A stretch of 64,000 nt of DNA, taken from the IMG/VR virus record IMGVR_UViG_3300033146_001150, positions 1 to 64,000 of that record; one strand, given 5' to 3'. The notes under the pieces were generated by a model that had not been told where the DNA came from, ran no database searches, and saw nothing but the letters and a program-made list of their open reading frames with translations. This stretch comes from a virus. The first letter of the stretch is position 1. The number at the start of each line of letters is the position of its first letter. This document shows positions 56,386-64,000 of the stretch, in pieces. The translations under genes and the position numbers were made by a program.

Positions 56386-58017
56386 TTAATCTATTATATC
56401 ATATATATCATCATTAGAATATCCTATTATTCGTAAGAATTTCTTTAATTTATCATCACGAGGAATATCAATATCATCATATGAATCTATAATATCACGC
56501 ATTTCTCCAGTAGATATATCACCGAATATATCATACGCAGACCAATTATCATTTAAATCGTCCCCATCTTCATTCGTTGGTTCGCTTGTAACATAATCTA
56601 CCAATGATGGTAATTGCATATCAGCGGTTAATATATCTATTCCGTTATTTGAAATTTTAGTTCCTATATATTCTGGTACATCTGTAATTATACCAGCATC
56701 AACTAATTTATTGATATCATATATACCAGCATCGTCGTTATATACAAATTCTTGTAGAAGTTCCATTGGTGGTGTTTTTTCTTGTTTAGGATCAACAGGA
56801 GCGAATTCTTCAAGGAAATCTTCCATAGTGAATCCAGACTCTAATAGGAATTGTTCTAAATCAAATCCAATATCTTCCGCAGCATCAAACATAGATACTA
56901 TATGATCTATCGCATTTCCTGAAAATAATCTATTAACAAAAACTGTTCCTTTTTCTGGATTATTTTCATCATACATATCCCATATCTCTTCACTATATAC
57001 TTCTTTAAGTTTTTCATCAAATCCAAGACGAACCATCGATTTTCCTAATATATCAGAAAATTCATCAGCATCATATAATGATACTGGGAATGATCGATCC
57101 TTATAATAATCATCAATCATACGAATGTCATCATCAGAAGTAAATACAGTCACATATTTTGATAAATAAGAACTAACAACATCAACTAATTCAGGAATAT
57201 CTTTTCCGTAAATATCAGTAGATACATATAATCCTTTTTCATAATCATCTTGTTCCTCTACGGGAATAACAAGAGTTCGGGCATATGCATTCTTTAGAAT
57301 ATCGCCTTTATTGGCACTACTGTTAACTACATATGCAATTAATAAATGCCCAACTTCATTATTTAAATATTCTCTATTACACCCATTGACTGCATTTTTA
57401 CAAGACTTCCATTGTTGCTTTGTACTCATACCAGCAACATCATATGGATGTCTACTTAATATAACAGGAGCTTCTATTGGAGCTGTTGTAGTTCTATCTA
57501 ATAACGTCAAAAATAATTTAGAATTATCATCTAATGTTTTAGCCGCATCAGGAGATAGTGTCTTCTTTACAGCTTTAATTAAAGTTTTTAATTTATATTT
57601 ATCTTTACTTGGATCGTAGGCATTATTAAGTTTCTTTTTAATTAAATCGTAATCGTCTGATTCTTCATTAATTTTAACATCCACAAATGTTAAATCACCA
57701 TCTTTATCTGGATTTAATGATATTCTAATATCTGATGGGTTAAACATTGCTCCTGGTTTAGGACCAGAAGCTAAAGCTTCGTTCATATTAGTGAACCATT
57801 CATTAAATTTATCAATATTTTGATCGAATGTTGATCCTACTTTAACAGTTCCTATCGGTATCCGTTGTTTACCTTTAAATATCTCATCATATTTGTCTGA
57901 TATTTCTTTCGGGAGAGTTAACGCATTTTCTTTTCCCTTTTTTGTATATTGTTTAGCTAAAGTGAGTGGTAACCCCTCACTCAACAACATTTCATTTAAA
58001 TACTTTATTACACTCAA
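56386..58017 (-). CDS. Head-targeted protein with WKSC-type domain
   Basis: The gene starts with TTG at 58017, after AGGAGGATCTC, and has a late box at 58042. The 543-residue protein begins MSVIKYLNEMLLSEGLPLT (tag, LSE/G). Around 185-260, VILSRHPYDVAGMSTKQQWKSC and HLLIAYVVN...ARTLVIPVEE resemble a domain of phage and mobile-element proteins with a WxSC core. It is analogous to WCT in the neighbouring genes. The C-terminal 250 residues are acidic and helical, with short repeats on VDYVTSE-like and IYDINKLVDAG blocks. Function unknown. Confidence 0.62.
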   Translation of the reverse strand: MSVIKYLNEMLLSEGLPLTLAKQYTKKGKENALTLPKEISDKYDEIFKGKQRIPIGTVKVGSTFDQNIDKFNEWFTNMNEALASGPKPGAMFNPSDIRISLNPDKDGDLTFVDVKINEESDDYDLIKKKLNNAYDPSKDKYKLKTLIKAVKKTLSPDAAKTLDDNSKLFLTLLDRTTTAPIEAPVILSRHPYDVAGMSTKQQWKSCKNAVNGCNREYLNNEVGHLLIAYVVNSSANKGDILKNAYARTLVIPVEEQDDYEKGLYVSTDIYGKDIPELVDVVSSYLSKYVTVFTSDDDIRMIDDYYKDRSFPVSLYDADEFSDILGKSMVRLGFDEKLKEVYSEEIWDMYDENNPEKGTVFVNRLFSGNAIDHIVSMFDAAEDIGFDLEQFLLESGFTMEDFLEEFAPVDPKQEKTPPMELLQEFVYNDDAGIYDINKLVDAGIITDVPEYIGTKISNNGIDILTADMQLPSLVDYVTSEPTNEDGDDLNDNWSAYDIFGDISTGEMRDIIDSYDDIDIPRDDKLKKFLRIIGYSNDDIYDIID

Positions 58018-58041
58018 GAGATCCTCCTATGTTATATAGTA

Positions 58042-58049
58042 TATTTATA
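58042..58049 (-). promoter_or_regulatory. T4-type late promoter box
   Basis: TATAAATA on the minus strand, 25 bases before the TTG start at 58017. Confidence 0.75.
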
Positions 58050-58060
58050 TAAATGATGAA

Positions 58061-58086
58061 TTGCACCTTTAGGTGCAAAGTTTTTT
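58061..58086 (+). terminator. Hairpin with T-run, plus-strand orientation
   Basis: TTGCACC, TTTA, GGTGCAA, AG, then six Ts. It is oriented against the flanking minus-strand genes, so it may stop antisense transcripts. Confidence 0.45.
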
Positions 58087-58209
58087 CGGGATTTTTTTGA
58101 GCGAAGCCCCCACTACCCCCCACTACCCCCAAAAGATCGTCATTTGGCTATATTTTGATACGCTAAAGCGAATATGTGGGGGATTATGTATGTTATGCTA
58201 ATAATGGGT

Positions 58210-58611
58210 CTATATATATCGTATTAACTGATTGAAAAACGCAGGGCTACCGATGATGGCTTTTTGTACTATAGGATTGTTAGTTCCTTCGCCATCTAAA
58301 AGCTCTTTCATCCCCAACGGATAATCCATAATTATAGTGTCTCCGTCTATATCACCATTAACTGTGCCGTTACCCTCATTTGGTTGTAATATAATAGTCA
58401 TATCCCTATCTTGGTCTGTGTTAGAAGCATCACTTAAATTGAACGTTGCTCTATACACACCATAATCATTGGGGTCGTCTATAAATGGGTTTGCTGTTTG
58501 ATTGTCAACTAAGGATGTTATATACTCTCGTATTTCATTAGCCATCGCCATTGTTTCCTCAGAAGCCCCTTCAGAAACTAATGATTCATTAATATATTGT
58601 ATTATACTCAT
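58210..58611 (-). CDS. Small head-targeted protein (hypothetical)
   Basis: ATG at 58611 follows GGAGGATATACT and overlaps the stop of the upstream gene; the longer start at 58629 is rejected. The 133-residue product begins MSIIQYINESLVSEGASEE (tag, VSE/G). Then come a helix ETMAMANEIREYITSLVD and a beta-rich part (VYRATFNLSDASNTDQDRDMTIIL, GTVNGDIDGDTIIMDYP). The last gene of the operon from 63135. No function recognised. Confidence 0.6.
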   Translation of the reverse strand: MSIIQYINESLVSEGASEETMAMANEIREYITSLVDNQTANPFIDDPNDYGVYRATFNLSDASNTDQDRDMTIILQPNEGNGTVNGDIDGDTIIMDYPLGMKELLDGEGTNNPIVQKAIIGSPAFFNQLIRYI

Positions 58612-60143
58612 AGTATATCCTCCAGCCATTCTTCATAAGTAGCTTTTAGTTGTTGTTCATATTTTTTGAATCTATTAAATTCTTCTTCACTGATACCTGA
58701 TTCAAGATGTTTATATAAATCATCATGAGCCATCCCAGATAGTCTAGCTGCGATATACACACCATCCAGTGTATTGTCGCCAGTGAAATCATTATCGATT
58801 GCAGTATTGTATACATCCACCCAATCAGTATCTTTAAATTTAGATGCTAAATATGCCACATCATCAGGTGTGATATCAGCACTATGATTTATATAGTTCA
58901 AGAGTGCCATATAAAGATCTGCATAATCAGACGATCCGTCAAAAAATGAATTAATCTCAATATCATCGCCCCGTAATAACAGTTCAATGGTATCTTCTAA
59001 AGTATATCCTTCATCAATAATTGATTCTAATTGATGATAATCAATATCATATACCATTGATGGTATAATATCTTGTTCTATAATATCACTTCCATATACT
59101 TTTTGTGATTGAGAGAATAAGTATTCTAAATCTTCAATTTGATCTGAAAAGAATGCAGGGAATATAACTTCCCAATCACTAATCCCTACATTTTTAGCAA
59201 AGGTAAATGCCTCAATTAATGGTATTGGGTTAAATTCAATATCACCTATATGGTTTGTTACAATACTAATATTATCTGCTGAGTAGTCGGTTTCGTCATT
59301 TAAAAATGTATGAAATTCATTTGTCTGTAATGCAACTGGTAATTCTATATGATTTTCAAGCTCATGTATAGCTTCTTCATATGCAATAAAATTATCTTCT
59401 TCATTATCGTCATAAGTATCACCATGATCTTCCGGAAATCCTTTTTCATTAATCCAATTTAATAAGGCAGTTCCTTCAAACTCTTCTCTTGGTTCAAACT
59501 CCATATTCTTACAATCTTTATATTCTCCGGTATCTTTACCCTGCTCCCAGAACATCTGCCATTTCTGTCTAGTCTTTTTATCATATATGATGTAGATGTC
59601 TCCGTTGACATACAGATCATTATTAAAATAGCATGCGTCATCGTTCTGATGTCCAGTACACCAAGCACACCCAGCAGCATAGTATTGGGACGCTTGCATT
59701 GTTTTAGGTACTACCACTATATGAGTGTCGTCATTATAAACAACTTCAGAATTCTCTTCAGCTAACTTTTTTCTAGCTCTCTCTTTATCCTTTTTAGACA
59801 ACAACACTCCATTTTTTTCAGCATCGTTCATTATAGATATAAATTTAGGTATATCCATTTTATTAATATCTCTATTATCAGGATCTAATTTTGTTTTTTG
59901 TTTATCAAATATTGATAACATTTTACTAAATTTATCAGGATCTATTACATCTAAGCTATCTTTATTTTTCAATAACCAGTCAACATAGTTTCCTACTTTA
60001 GAATCTCCATTTGACGTAGGATCTAAGTTTAATGCCAAATCAAATATATCACGATCAATCTTACCATCATAAAATTGATTGAATTTATCATCTGCGGTTA
60101 TTTCATTAAGTAATGCTTCTTTTAAATATTGTAATACGCTCAT
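58608..60143 (-). CDS. WCT-family head-targeted protein (paralogue 2)
   Basis: The 511-residue protein starts MSVLQYLKEALLNEITADDK. The first 225 residues are nearly the same as in the next gene upstream, with the DPTSNGDSKVGNYVDWLL, LLSKKDKERARKKLAEENSEV, VVVPKTMQASQYYAAGCAWCTGHQ and KWQMFWEQGKDTGEYKDC blocks. The rest (about 285 residues) differs and is acidic and helical. The tag plus a LLNE/I site suggests cleavage after head entry. It ends overlapping the small gene at 58611. Confidence 0.65.
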   Translation of the reverse strand: MSVLQYLKEALLNEITADDKFNQFYDGKIDRDIFDLALNLDPTSNGDSKVGNYVDWLLKNKDSLDVIDPDKFSKMLSIFDKQKTKLDPDNRDINKMDIPKFISIMNDAEKNGVLLSKKDKERARKKLAEENSEVVYNDDTHIVVVPKTMQASQYYAAGCAWCTGHQNDDACYFNNDLYVNGDIYIIYDKKTRQKWQMFWEQGKDTGEYKDCKNMEFEPREEFEGTALLNWINEKGFPEDHGDTYDDNEEDNFIAYEEAIHELENHIELPVALQTNEFHTFLNDETDYSADNISIVTNHIGDIEFNPIPLIEAFTFAKNVGISDWEVIFPAFFSDQIEDLEYLFSQSQKVYGSDIIEQDIIPSMVYDIDYHQLESIIDEGYTLEDTIELLLRGDDIEINSFFDGSSDYADLYMALLNYINHSADITPDDVAYLASKFKDTDWVDVYNTAIDNDFTGDNTLDGVYIAARLSGMAHDDLYKHLESGISEEEFNRFKKYEQQLKATYEEWLEDIL

Positions 60144-60144
60144 A

Positions 60145-61659
60145 CTAATAAGCCTTTCCTAGAAATCTATCTTCATAAGAGTCTATATCATTTATATTAA
60201 ATCCTTTAGAATTTTTCAATTCATCAATCAAATCTTCTTTAGATTTTCCAATAGTTCTACCAAATTGATATAACATGCTTATATCTTCAGGATCAACTAA
60301 ATTATTAGCTATTAACACCATCCACATATGAGCTAGATTGATATTTGATAAATATGTTATAGCATCTTCAAGTTCATCTTCAGATAATACACCATCATTA
60401 ATAAATTCAATAAGAGCTAAATACAAATCAGCATTATGCAATTCCCCACCAGTAAGGAAATTTTCAACATCATCATTATTATAATTTAGTAGCATAGTTA
60501 TTATGTCCTGAAGTCTAAATCCTATATCATATATAGCATTTATCACATTAGAATCAACATACTCTAATAATTCTGGTATCAACGTATTCAGCATATCAGT
60601 ATAGTATTCTACGTTTGCGGTTTCATTAAAGAAATGTTCTAATTTAGTTATATCATTAGAAAAGAATTCGGGAAATACAGATTGCCATGCCTCTGCTGGT
60701 GCTTTAATATCTTTCATAAATTGAAATAAATCAATTAATGTACCTCGGTCATATTTAACGAATCCTATATTGCTGATGTCTGGGTGATAATTCTGAGCCG
60801 AATGATTAGTATTATCTCCGAAAAATTCAAAGAACTGATCCGTTCTCAATATACGAGGAAGTTCAATGGATTCCATAAAGTCATCAAGAGCTTGTTCATA
60901 ATTCTCGTGTTGATCTTCTTCAGCTGCATAGGTATCGCCATGTTCTTCCGGAAATCCTTGCTCATTAATCCAATTTAATAAATCCGTATCCTTAAACTCT
61001 TCTCTTGGCTCAAACTCTATATTCTTACAATCTTTATATTCACCAACATCTTTACCCTGTTCCCAAAACAGCTGCCATTTATTTCTTGTTTTTTTGTCGT
61101 ATATAATGTAGATGTCTCCGTTGACATACATATCATTATCAAAATAACATACATTATCATCCTGGTGTCCTGTGCACCACGCACACCCAGCCGCATAGTA
61201 TTGGGACGCTTGCATCGTTTTAGGGACCACAACTATGTGTTTATCATCATTATAAACAACCTCAGAGTTCTCCTCAGCTAATTTCTTTCTAGCTCTCTCT
61301 TTATCTTTCTTAGATAAAAGAATTCCATCCTTCTCGGCTTTATTCATAACTGATATGAATTTAGGTATATCCATTTTATTAATATCTCTATTATCAGGAT
61401 CTAATTTTGTTTTCTGCTTATCGAAAATAGATAGCATCTTACTGAATTTATCAGAATCAATTATATCTAAACTATCTTTATTTTTCAATAACCAATCAAC
61501 ATAATTACCTACTTTGTAATTACCATTAGACGTTGGATCAAGTTCGAGTGCTTGATCGAATATTTCACGATCAAGCTTACCATCATAGAATTTATTATAT
61601 TTATCATCAGCAGTAATCTCATTAATTAATACCTCTTTTAAATACTGTAATACACTCAT
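60145..61659 (-). CDS. WCT-family head-targeted protein (paralogue 3)
   Basis: The 504-residue protein starts MSVLQYLKEVLINEITADDK and is the closest relative of the gene at 58608 over residues 1-260. Shared features include AAGCAWCTGHQDDNVCYFDND, GDIYIIYDKKTRNKWQLF and FPEEHGDTYAAEE. The C-terminal half is again different (FFNETANVEYYTDMLNTLIPEL, YLSNINLAHMWMVLIANN). Pattern: constant N-terminal module, variable C-terminal module. One base separates it from the downstream gene. Confidence 0.65.
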   Translation of the reverse strand: MSVLQYLKEVLINEITADDKYNKFYDGKLDREIFDQALELDPTSNGNYKVGNYVDWLLKNKDSLDIIDSDKFSKMLSIFDKQKTKLDPDNRDINKMDIPKFISVMNKAEKDGILLSKKDKERARKKLAEENSEVVYNDDKHIVVVPKTMQASQYYAAGCAWCTGHQDDNVCYFDNDMYVNGDIYIIYDKKTRNKWQLFWEQGKDVGEYKDCKNIEFEPREEFKDTDLLNWINEQGFPEEHGDTYAAEEDQHENYEQALDDFMESIELPRILRTDQFFEFFGDNTNHSAQNYHPDISNIGFVKYDRGTLIDLFQFMKDIKAPAEAWQSVFPEFFSNDITKLEHFFNETANVEYYTDMLNTLIPELLEYVDSNVINAIYDIGFRLQDIITMLLNYNNDDVENFLTGGELHNADLYLALIEFINDGVLSEDELEDAITYLSNINLAHMWMVLIANNLVDPEDISMLYQFGRTIGKSKEDLIDELKNSKGFNINDIDSYEDRFLGKAY

Positions 61660-61668
61660 AGAGTCCCC

Positions 61669-63135
61669 TTAAATATCAGACATTCTTAATTGAGGATTCT
61701 CATCTCTAGTTTCTGAATCATCATTTTTTATTTTTATTTTCTGTAGATCATCTTCTAATCCATTTAAGAATTCTTCTATATCATCTCCAGGAACTCCACG
61801 TAAATTAGTGATTTTAGATAAAAGATCACCAAATGCATAGATAATATCATCTATACTATCATCGATATCGTTACTATGTGCAGTATACCATGCTCGTATG
61901 ACATCAGCACCTTCGTCAGCGTCTCCATATTTATGTTCTGTGCTGTATATGGTATCTAATATATCATGTATTGTTGAGTCTGCATCAAATAAACGGGGCT
62001 GATCTGCTAAAAAGTCTGGATTGTTATCTAACACTTCAGATAAATCCACATCATACCCAGCAACTGATATTGCTGATGTTATAACTGAAGGGTTTTCTAT
62101 GTCAATTAAATGATTACTTTTCATTTCATCTAATATGCCTTCAGCTGAATCTAATATCGTAGAGGCTTCTTCATTTAAAAAGCGTGCCGCAGTATCATTA
62201 TACTCTTCAGTTATTCGTTCAACTTCATCGTTATAGTCTTCATCGCCTTCACTAACTTCGAGGTGTTGTTCTAAATAATCTTCCAATTCTCCATAATAAT
62301 CAATGAACATTTCAAGTTTATAATTAAGATGGTCTCGTAATTCAGCAGCTACCTGATTTTGTAACGCATCATTGCCACCAAAATGATCTTTATGGTATTC
62401 AGCAACATTACTCATAATAGCATCTAATCCAGCTTCTTCAGGAAATTCATTTTCATCAATCCATTTTAATAAATCAGTCCCGGCAAATACTTTCCATGGA
62501 TCGAATGGGGAATTGTTGAATGTTTTATATTCAGGACTTCTCCCAGCACCATTAGGTTTAAACATTTGCCACATTTCTTTTGTTTTATTATTTCTGATTA
62601 TGTATAAATCTCCATTTTCACCATAATGATCAAACATACATCTATCATCTTGATATGCAGTACACCAAGCAGAACCCTTCCCCATAAATTGAGAAGCCTC
62701 TTTTGTTTTTGGTGATATTACAATGAAATCATCATCTTTATATACTATTTCAGATTCTTTAAATGCTTTTTGTTCTCTAGCTTTTGCTCTATCTTTTTTA
62801 GATAGTAATACGCCAGATTCTTCGGCATCTTTCATTACTGATACAAATTTCTTATAATCCATCTTATTGATATCTCTATCAGCTGGATCTAATTTAGTTT
62901 TTAATCTATGGAAAGTTTGTAGTAATGATGTAGTGTCGTCATTAATAGCATCGGGATTCAATAATAACCAGTCTACATAGTCACCAACCTTATTATCTCC
63001 TTTTGATGTTGGATCAGTATCAACCGCCTTATCAAAAGTATCTCTATCAATTTTTCCATCATAGAATTTATTAAATTTTTCGTCTGCTGTTATCTCGTTA
63101 AGCAGAGCTTCCTGTAGATATTGGATAATGCTCAT
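61669..63135 (-). CDS. WCT-family head-targeted protein (paralogue 4)
   Basis: The 488-residue protein starts MSIIQYLQEALLNEITADEK, with a late box at 63169 and CGGAGTATAT before the ATG. The N-terminal module is more diverged than in paralogues 2 and 3: VISPKTKEASQFMGKGSAWCTAYQDD, GDLYIIRNNKTKEMWQMFK. WCT is kept but the CAWCTGH cysteine and histidine are not. The C-terminal part is very acidic (EVSEGDEDYNDEVERITEEY). First gene of the operon running to 58210. Confidence 0.65.
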   Translation of the reverse strand: MSIIQYLQEALLNEITADEKFNKFYDGKIDRDTFDKAVDTDPTSKGDNKVGDYVDWLLLNPDAINDDTTSLLQTFHRLKTKLDPADRDINKMDYKKFVSVMKDAEESGVLLSKKDRAKAREQKAFKESEIVYKDDDFIVISPKTKEASQFMGKGSAWCTAYQDDRCMFDHYGENGDLYIIRNNKTKEMWQMFKPNGAGRSPEYKTFNNSPFDPWKVFAGTDLLKWIDENEFPEEAGLDAIMSNVAEYHKDHFGGNDALQNQVAAELRDHLNYKLEMFIDYYGELEDYLEQHLEVSEGDEDYNDEVERITEEYNDTAARFLNEEASTILDSAEGILDEMKSNHLIDIENPSVITSAISVAGYDVDLSEVLDNNPDFLADQPRLFDADSTIHDILDTIYSTEHKYGDADEGADVIRAWYTAHSNDIDDSIDDIIYAFGDLLSKITNLRGVPGDDIEEFLNGLEDDLQKIKIKNDDSETRDENPQLRMSDI

Positions 63136-63168
63136 ATATACTCCGTTATTATTTTAATGTTATAGTGA

Positions 63169-63176
63169 TATTTATA
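63169..63176 (-). promoter_or_regulatory. T4-type late promoter box
   Basis: TATAAATA on the minus strand, 34 bases before the start at 63135. It heads the operon of three WCT-family genes and 58611. Confidence 0.75.
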
Positions 63177-63178
63177 TA

Positions 63179-64000
63179 TTATTCATCATTTTGTTTTCGA
63201 ACAACGGGTCTTTTTGGGGGACGATTTGCCATTGGTATACCATATTTATTAGCCAAATCTATATATTTCTGTCCTGGTAATAAATCCGTCCTATGAGTAA
63301 AATTGCTATCTTCATCTCCTAAAAATTTAAATGCGTATTCAATCCCATTTGGAATATTAGTATATTTTTTATATATCACTGGATCTACAACACGACCTTC
63401 GTCATCTGAAATAGTAGCACCAGAATCTCTAATAAGTTTTATAATTTCAGGATTTCCAGATTTAATAGCAAGATATATTGTGCTCAGTGCAGGAATTCGT
63501 GTATTTTTTGGTTCAGCACCAGCATCGACATATTTTTTTACTAAATCAACATCCTTCGCTCGTATAGCCTCATGTAAGGATGGATATCCTGGTACGATTC
63601 CCAATTCATCGGCTAAATCAGTAAACGGAGTACCTTCTATGTATTTTTGATTATCTTCAGCGTGTTTATATGTGTATGGGGTCTGTTCCACACCATCTAT
63701 ATTGTATACATATTTAATAATTTCAGGATCTCTAGTCTCAAATGCAGACTTCATGACATAACCAATATTATCTTTATTTAACATTGCTCCACCTTCAACC
63801 GCCCGTTTAATCACATCAAGATCCTCTGTAATTTGGATTACATCTGATAAATTAACATTTTCATATGAAAGAGTTGGTAAGTCTTTAATAATATTATATA
63901 TTGGATAACTCCATGATCTTAGAAGTATTTTCATAGTAGAGTCATTTGGTTTTACGGTTTTATAATTATCTAAGAAATATTCAACTAAGTCTGTACTTCT
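63179..64000 (-). CDS. Ankyrin-repeat protein, 5' end cut by window edge
   Basis: The frame stays open from the window edge, with 22 codons upstream of the ATG at 63934 (reading STDLVEYFLDNYKTVKPNDS). The true start is therefore outside, and 273 residues are visible. Repeats of about 33 residues are seen: AVEGGAMLNKDNIGYVMKSA, SLHEAIRAKDVDLVKKYVDAG and TIYLAIKSGNPEIIKLIRDSG, which fit the ankyrin consensus. The C-terminus is basic (RPPKRPVVRKQND). The missing part may hold a tag and WCT domain as in the ankyrin-like protein at 50366. Confidence 0.75.
   Translation of the reverse strand, partial: RSTDLVEYFLDNYKTVKPNDSTMKILLRSWSYPIYNIIKDLPTLSYENVNLSDVIQITEDLDVIKRAVEGGAMLNKDNIGYVMKSAFETRDPEIIKYVYNIDGVEQTPYTYKHAEDNQKYIEGTPFTDLADELGIVPGYPSLHEAIRAKDVDLVKKYVDAGAEPKNTRIPALSTIYLAIKSGNPEIIKLIRDSGATISDDEGRVVDPVIYKKYTNIPNGIEYAFKFLGDEDSNFTHRTDLLPGQKYIDLANKYGIPMANRPPKRPVVRKQNDE

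Larger units (their letters stand above)
58018..58209. other. Non-coding gap with a C-rich/G-rich island
   Basis: No gene is supported. It holds the late box at 58042, a hairpin TTGCACC/GGTGCAA at 58061-58078 followed on the plus strand by six Ts, and a C-rich run with three tracts of 5-6 Cs at about 58096-58130. The mini-hairpin motif GCGAAGC lies just before that run. The composition is unlike the AT-rich surroundings. Confidence 0.6.

Overview
This window is a piece of a large, AT-rich tailed-phage genome with a T4-like core, by eye about one third G+C. It is not a bacterial chromosome. The evidence is a near-complete T4-type replication and recombination set (genes 43, 44, 45, 62, 41, 61, 32, uvsX, uvsY, uvsW, 46, 47, rnh), a gp55-like late sigma factor, copies of the T4 late promoter box TATAAATA in front of virion-type genes, T4-type neck and head-completion proteins (14-like, 4), and a tRNA cluster. 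The host cannot be named from the sequence. A 16S-type Shine-Dalgarno, sigma70-like early promoters, an N-terminal signal peptide and bacterial inner-membrane families point to a bacterial, probably Gram-negative, host.

Layout. (1) 1-11973, minus strand: a collagen-like tail fibre cut by the left edge, a 1236-residue fibre with YadA-like SHAEG repeats, two tandem gp14-like neck proteins, two related structural proteins, three acidic or head-targeted proteins, then uvsW, uvsY and a probable archaeo-eukaryotic-type primase. (2) 11974-12184: divergent promoter region. (3) 12185-34148, plus strand: recombination, late-transcription and replication genes, mixed with two glycosyltransferase-like genes, a DHH phosphoesterase, a RuvC-like resolvase, a ThyX-like enzyme, a dNMP kinase and an isochorismatase-fold protein. 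(4) 34149-42330: RNA-rich region with at least 17 tRNA genes, two structured RNA candidates, a run of degenerate tRNA-like elements, a tRNA-Leu(UAA) interrupted by a group I intron carrying an HNH endonuclease, and small accessory genes. (5) 42434-46152: acidic and basic head-targeted proteins, including one with a long histone-H1-like Lys/Ala/Pro tail. (6) 46268-50320: small genes, dUTPase and class II ribonucleotide reductase. (7) 50366-64000: mostly minus-strand late genes, with a small plus-strand operon at 55162-56338. They are dominated by paralogues sharing a short N-terminal tag and a Trp-Cys-Thr (WCT) domain. The last gene is cut by the right edge.

Regulation is readable. One class of promoter (TTGACA or TTGACT, usually 17 bases, then TATATT or TATACT) precedes early genes and RNA genes. 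A second class (TATAAATA) precedes virion-type genes, and the sigma factor and sliding clamp expected to use it are both encoded here. Strong hairpin/T-run terminators separate the units.

The most likely undescribed system is the large set of proteins starting with the same kind of 15-20 residue tag (M-x-h-x-x-Y-h-x-E, then an L/I-x-E-like site). The tag resembles the capsid-targeting sequences of T4 internal head proteins. It is joined to different bodies: WCT domains, ankyrin-like repeats, an H1-like tail and acidic repeats. I infer a cargo of packaged and possibly ejected proteins. Second is the RNA region, with its intron-split tRNA, unusual tRNAs and new structured RNA candidates.
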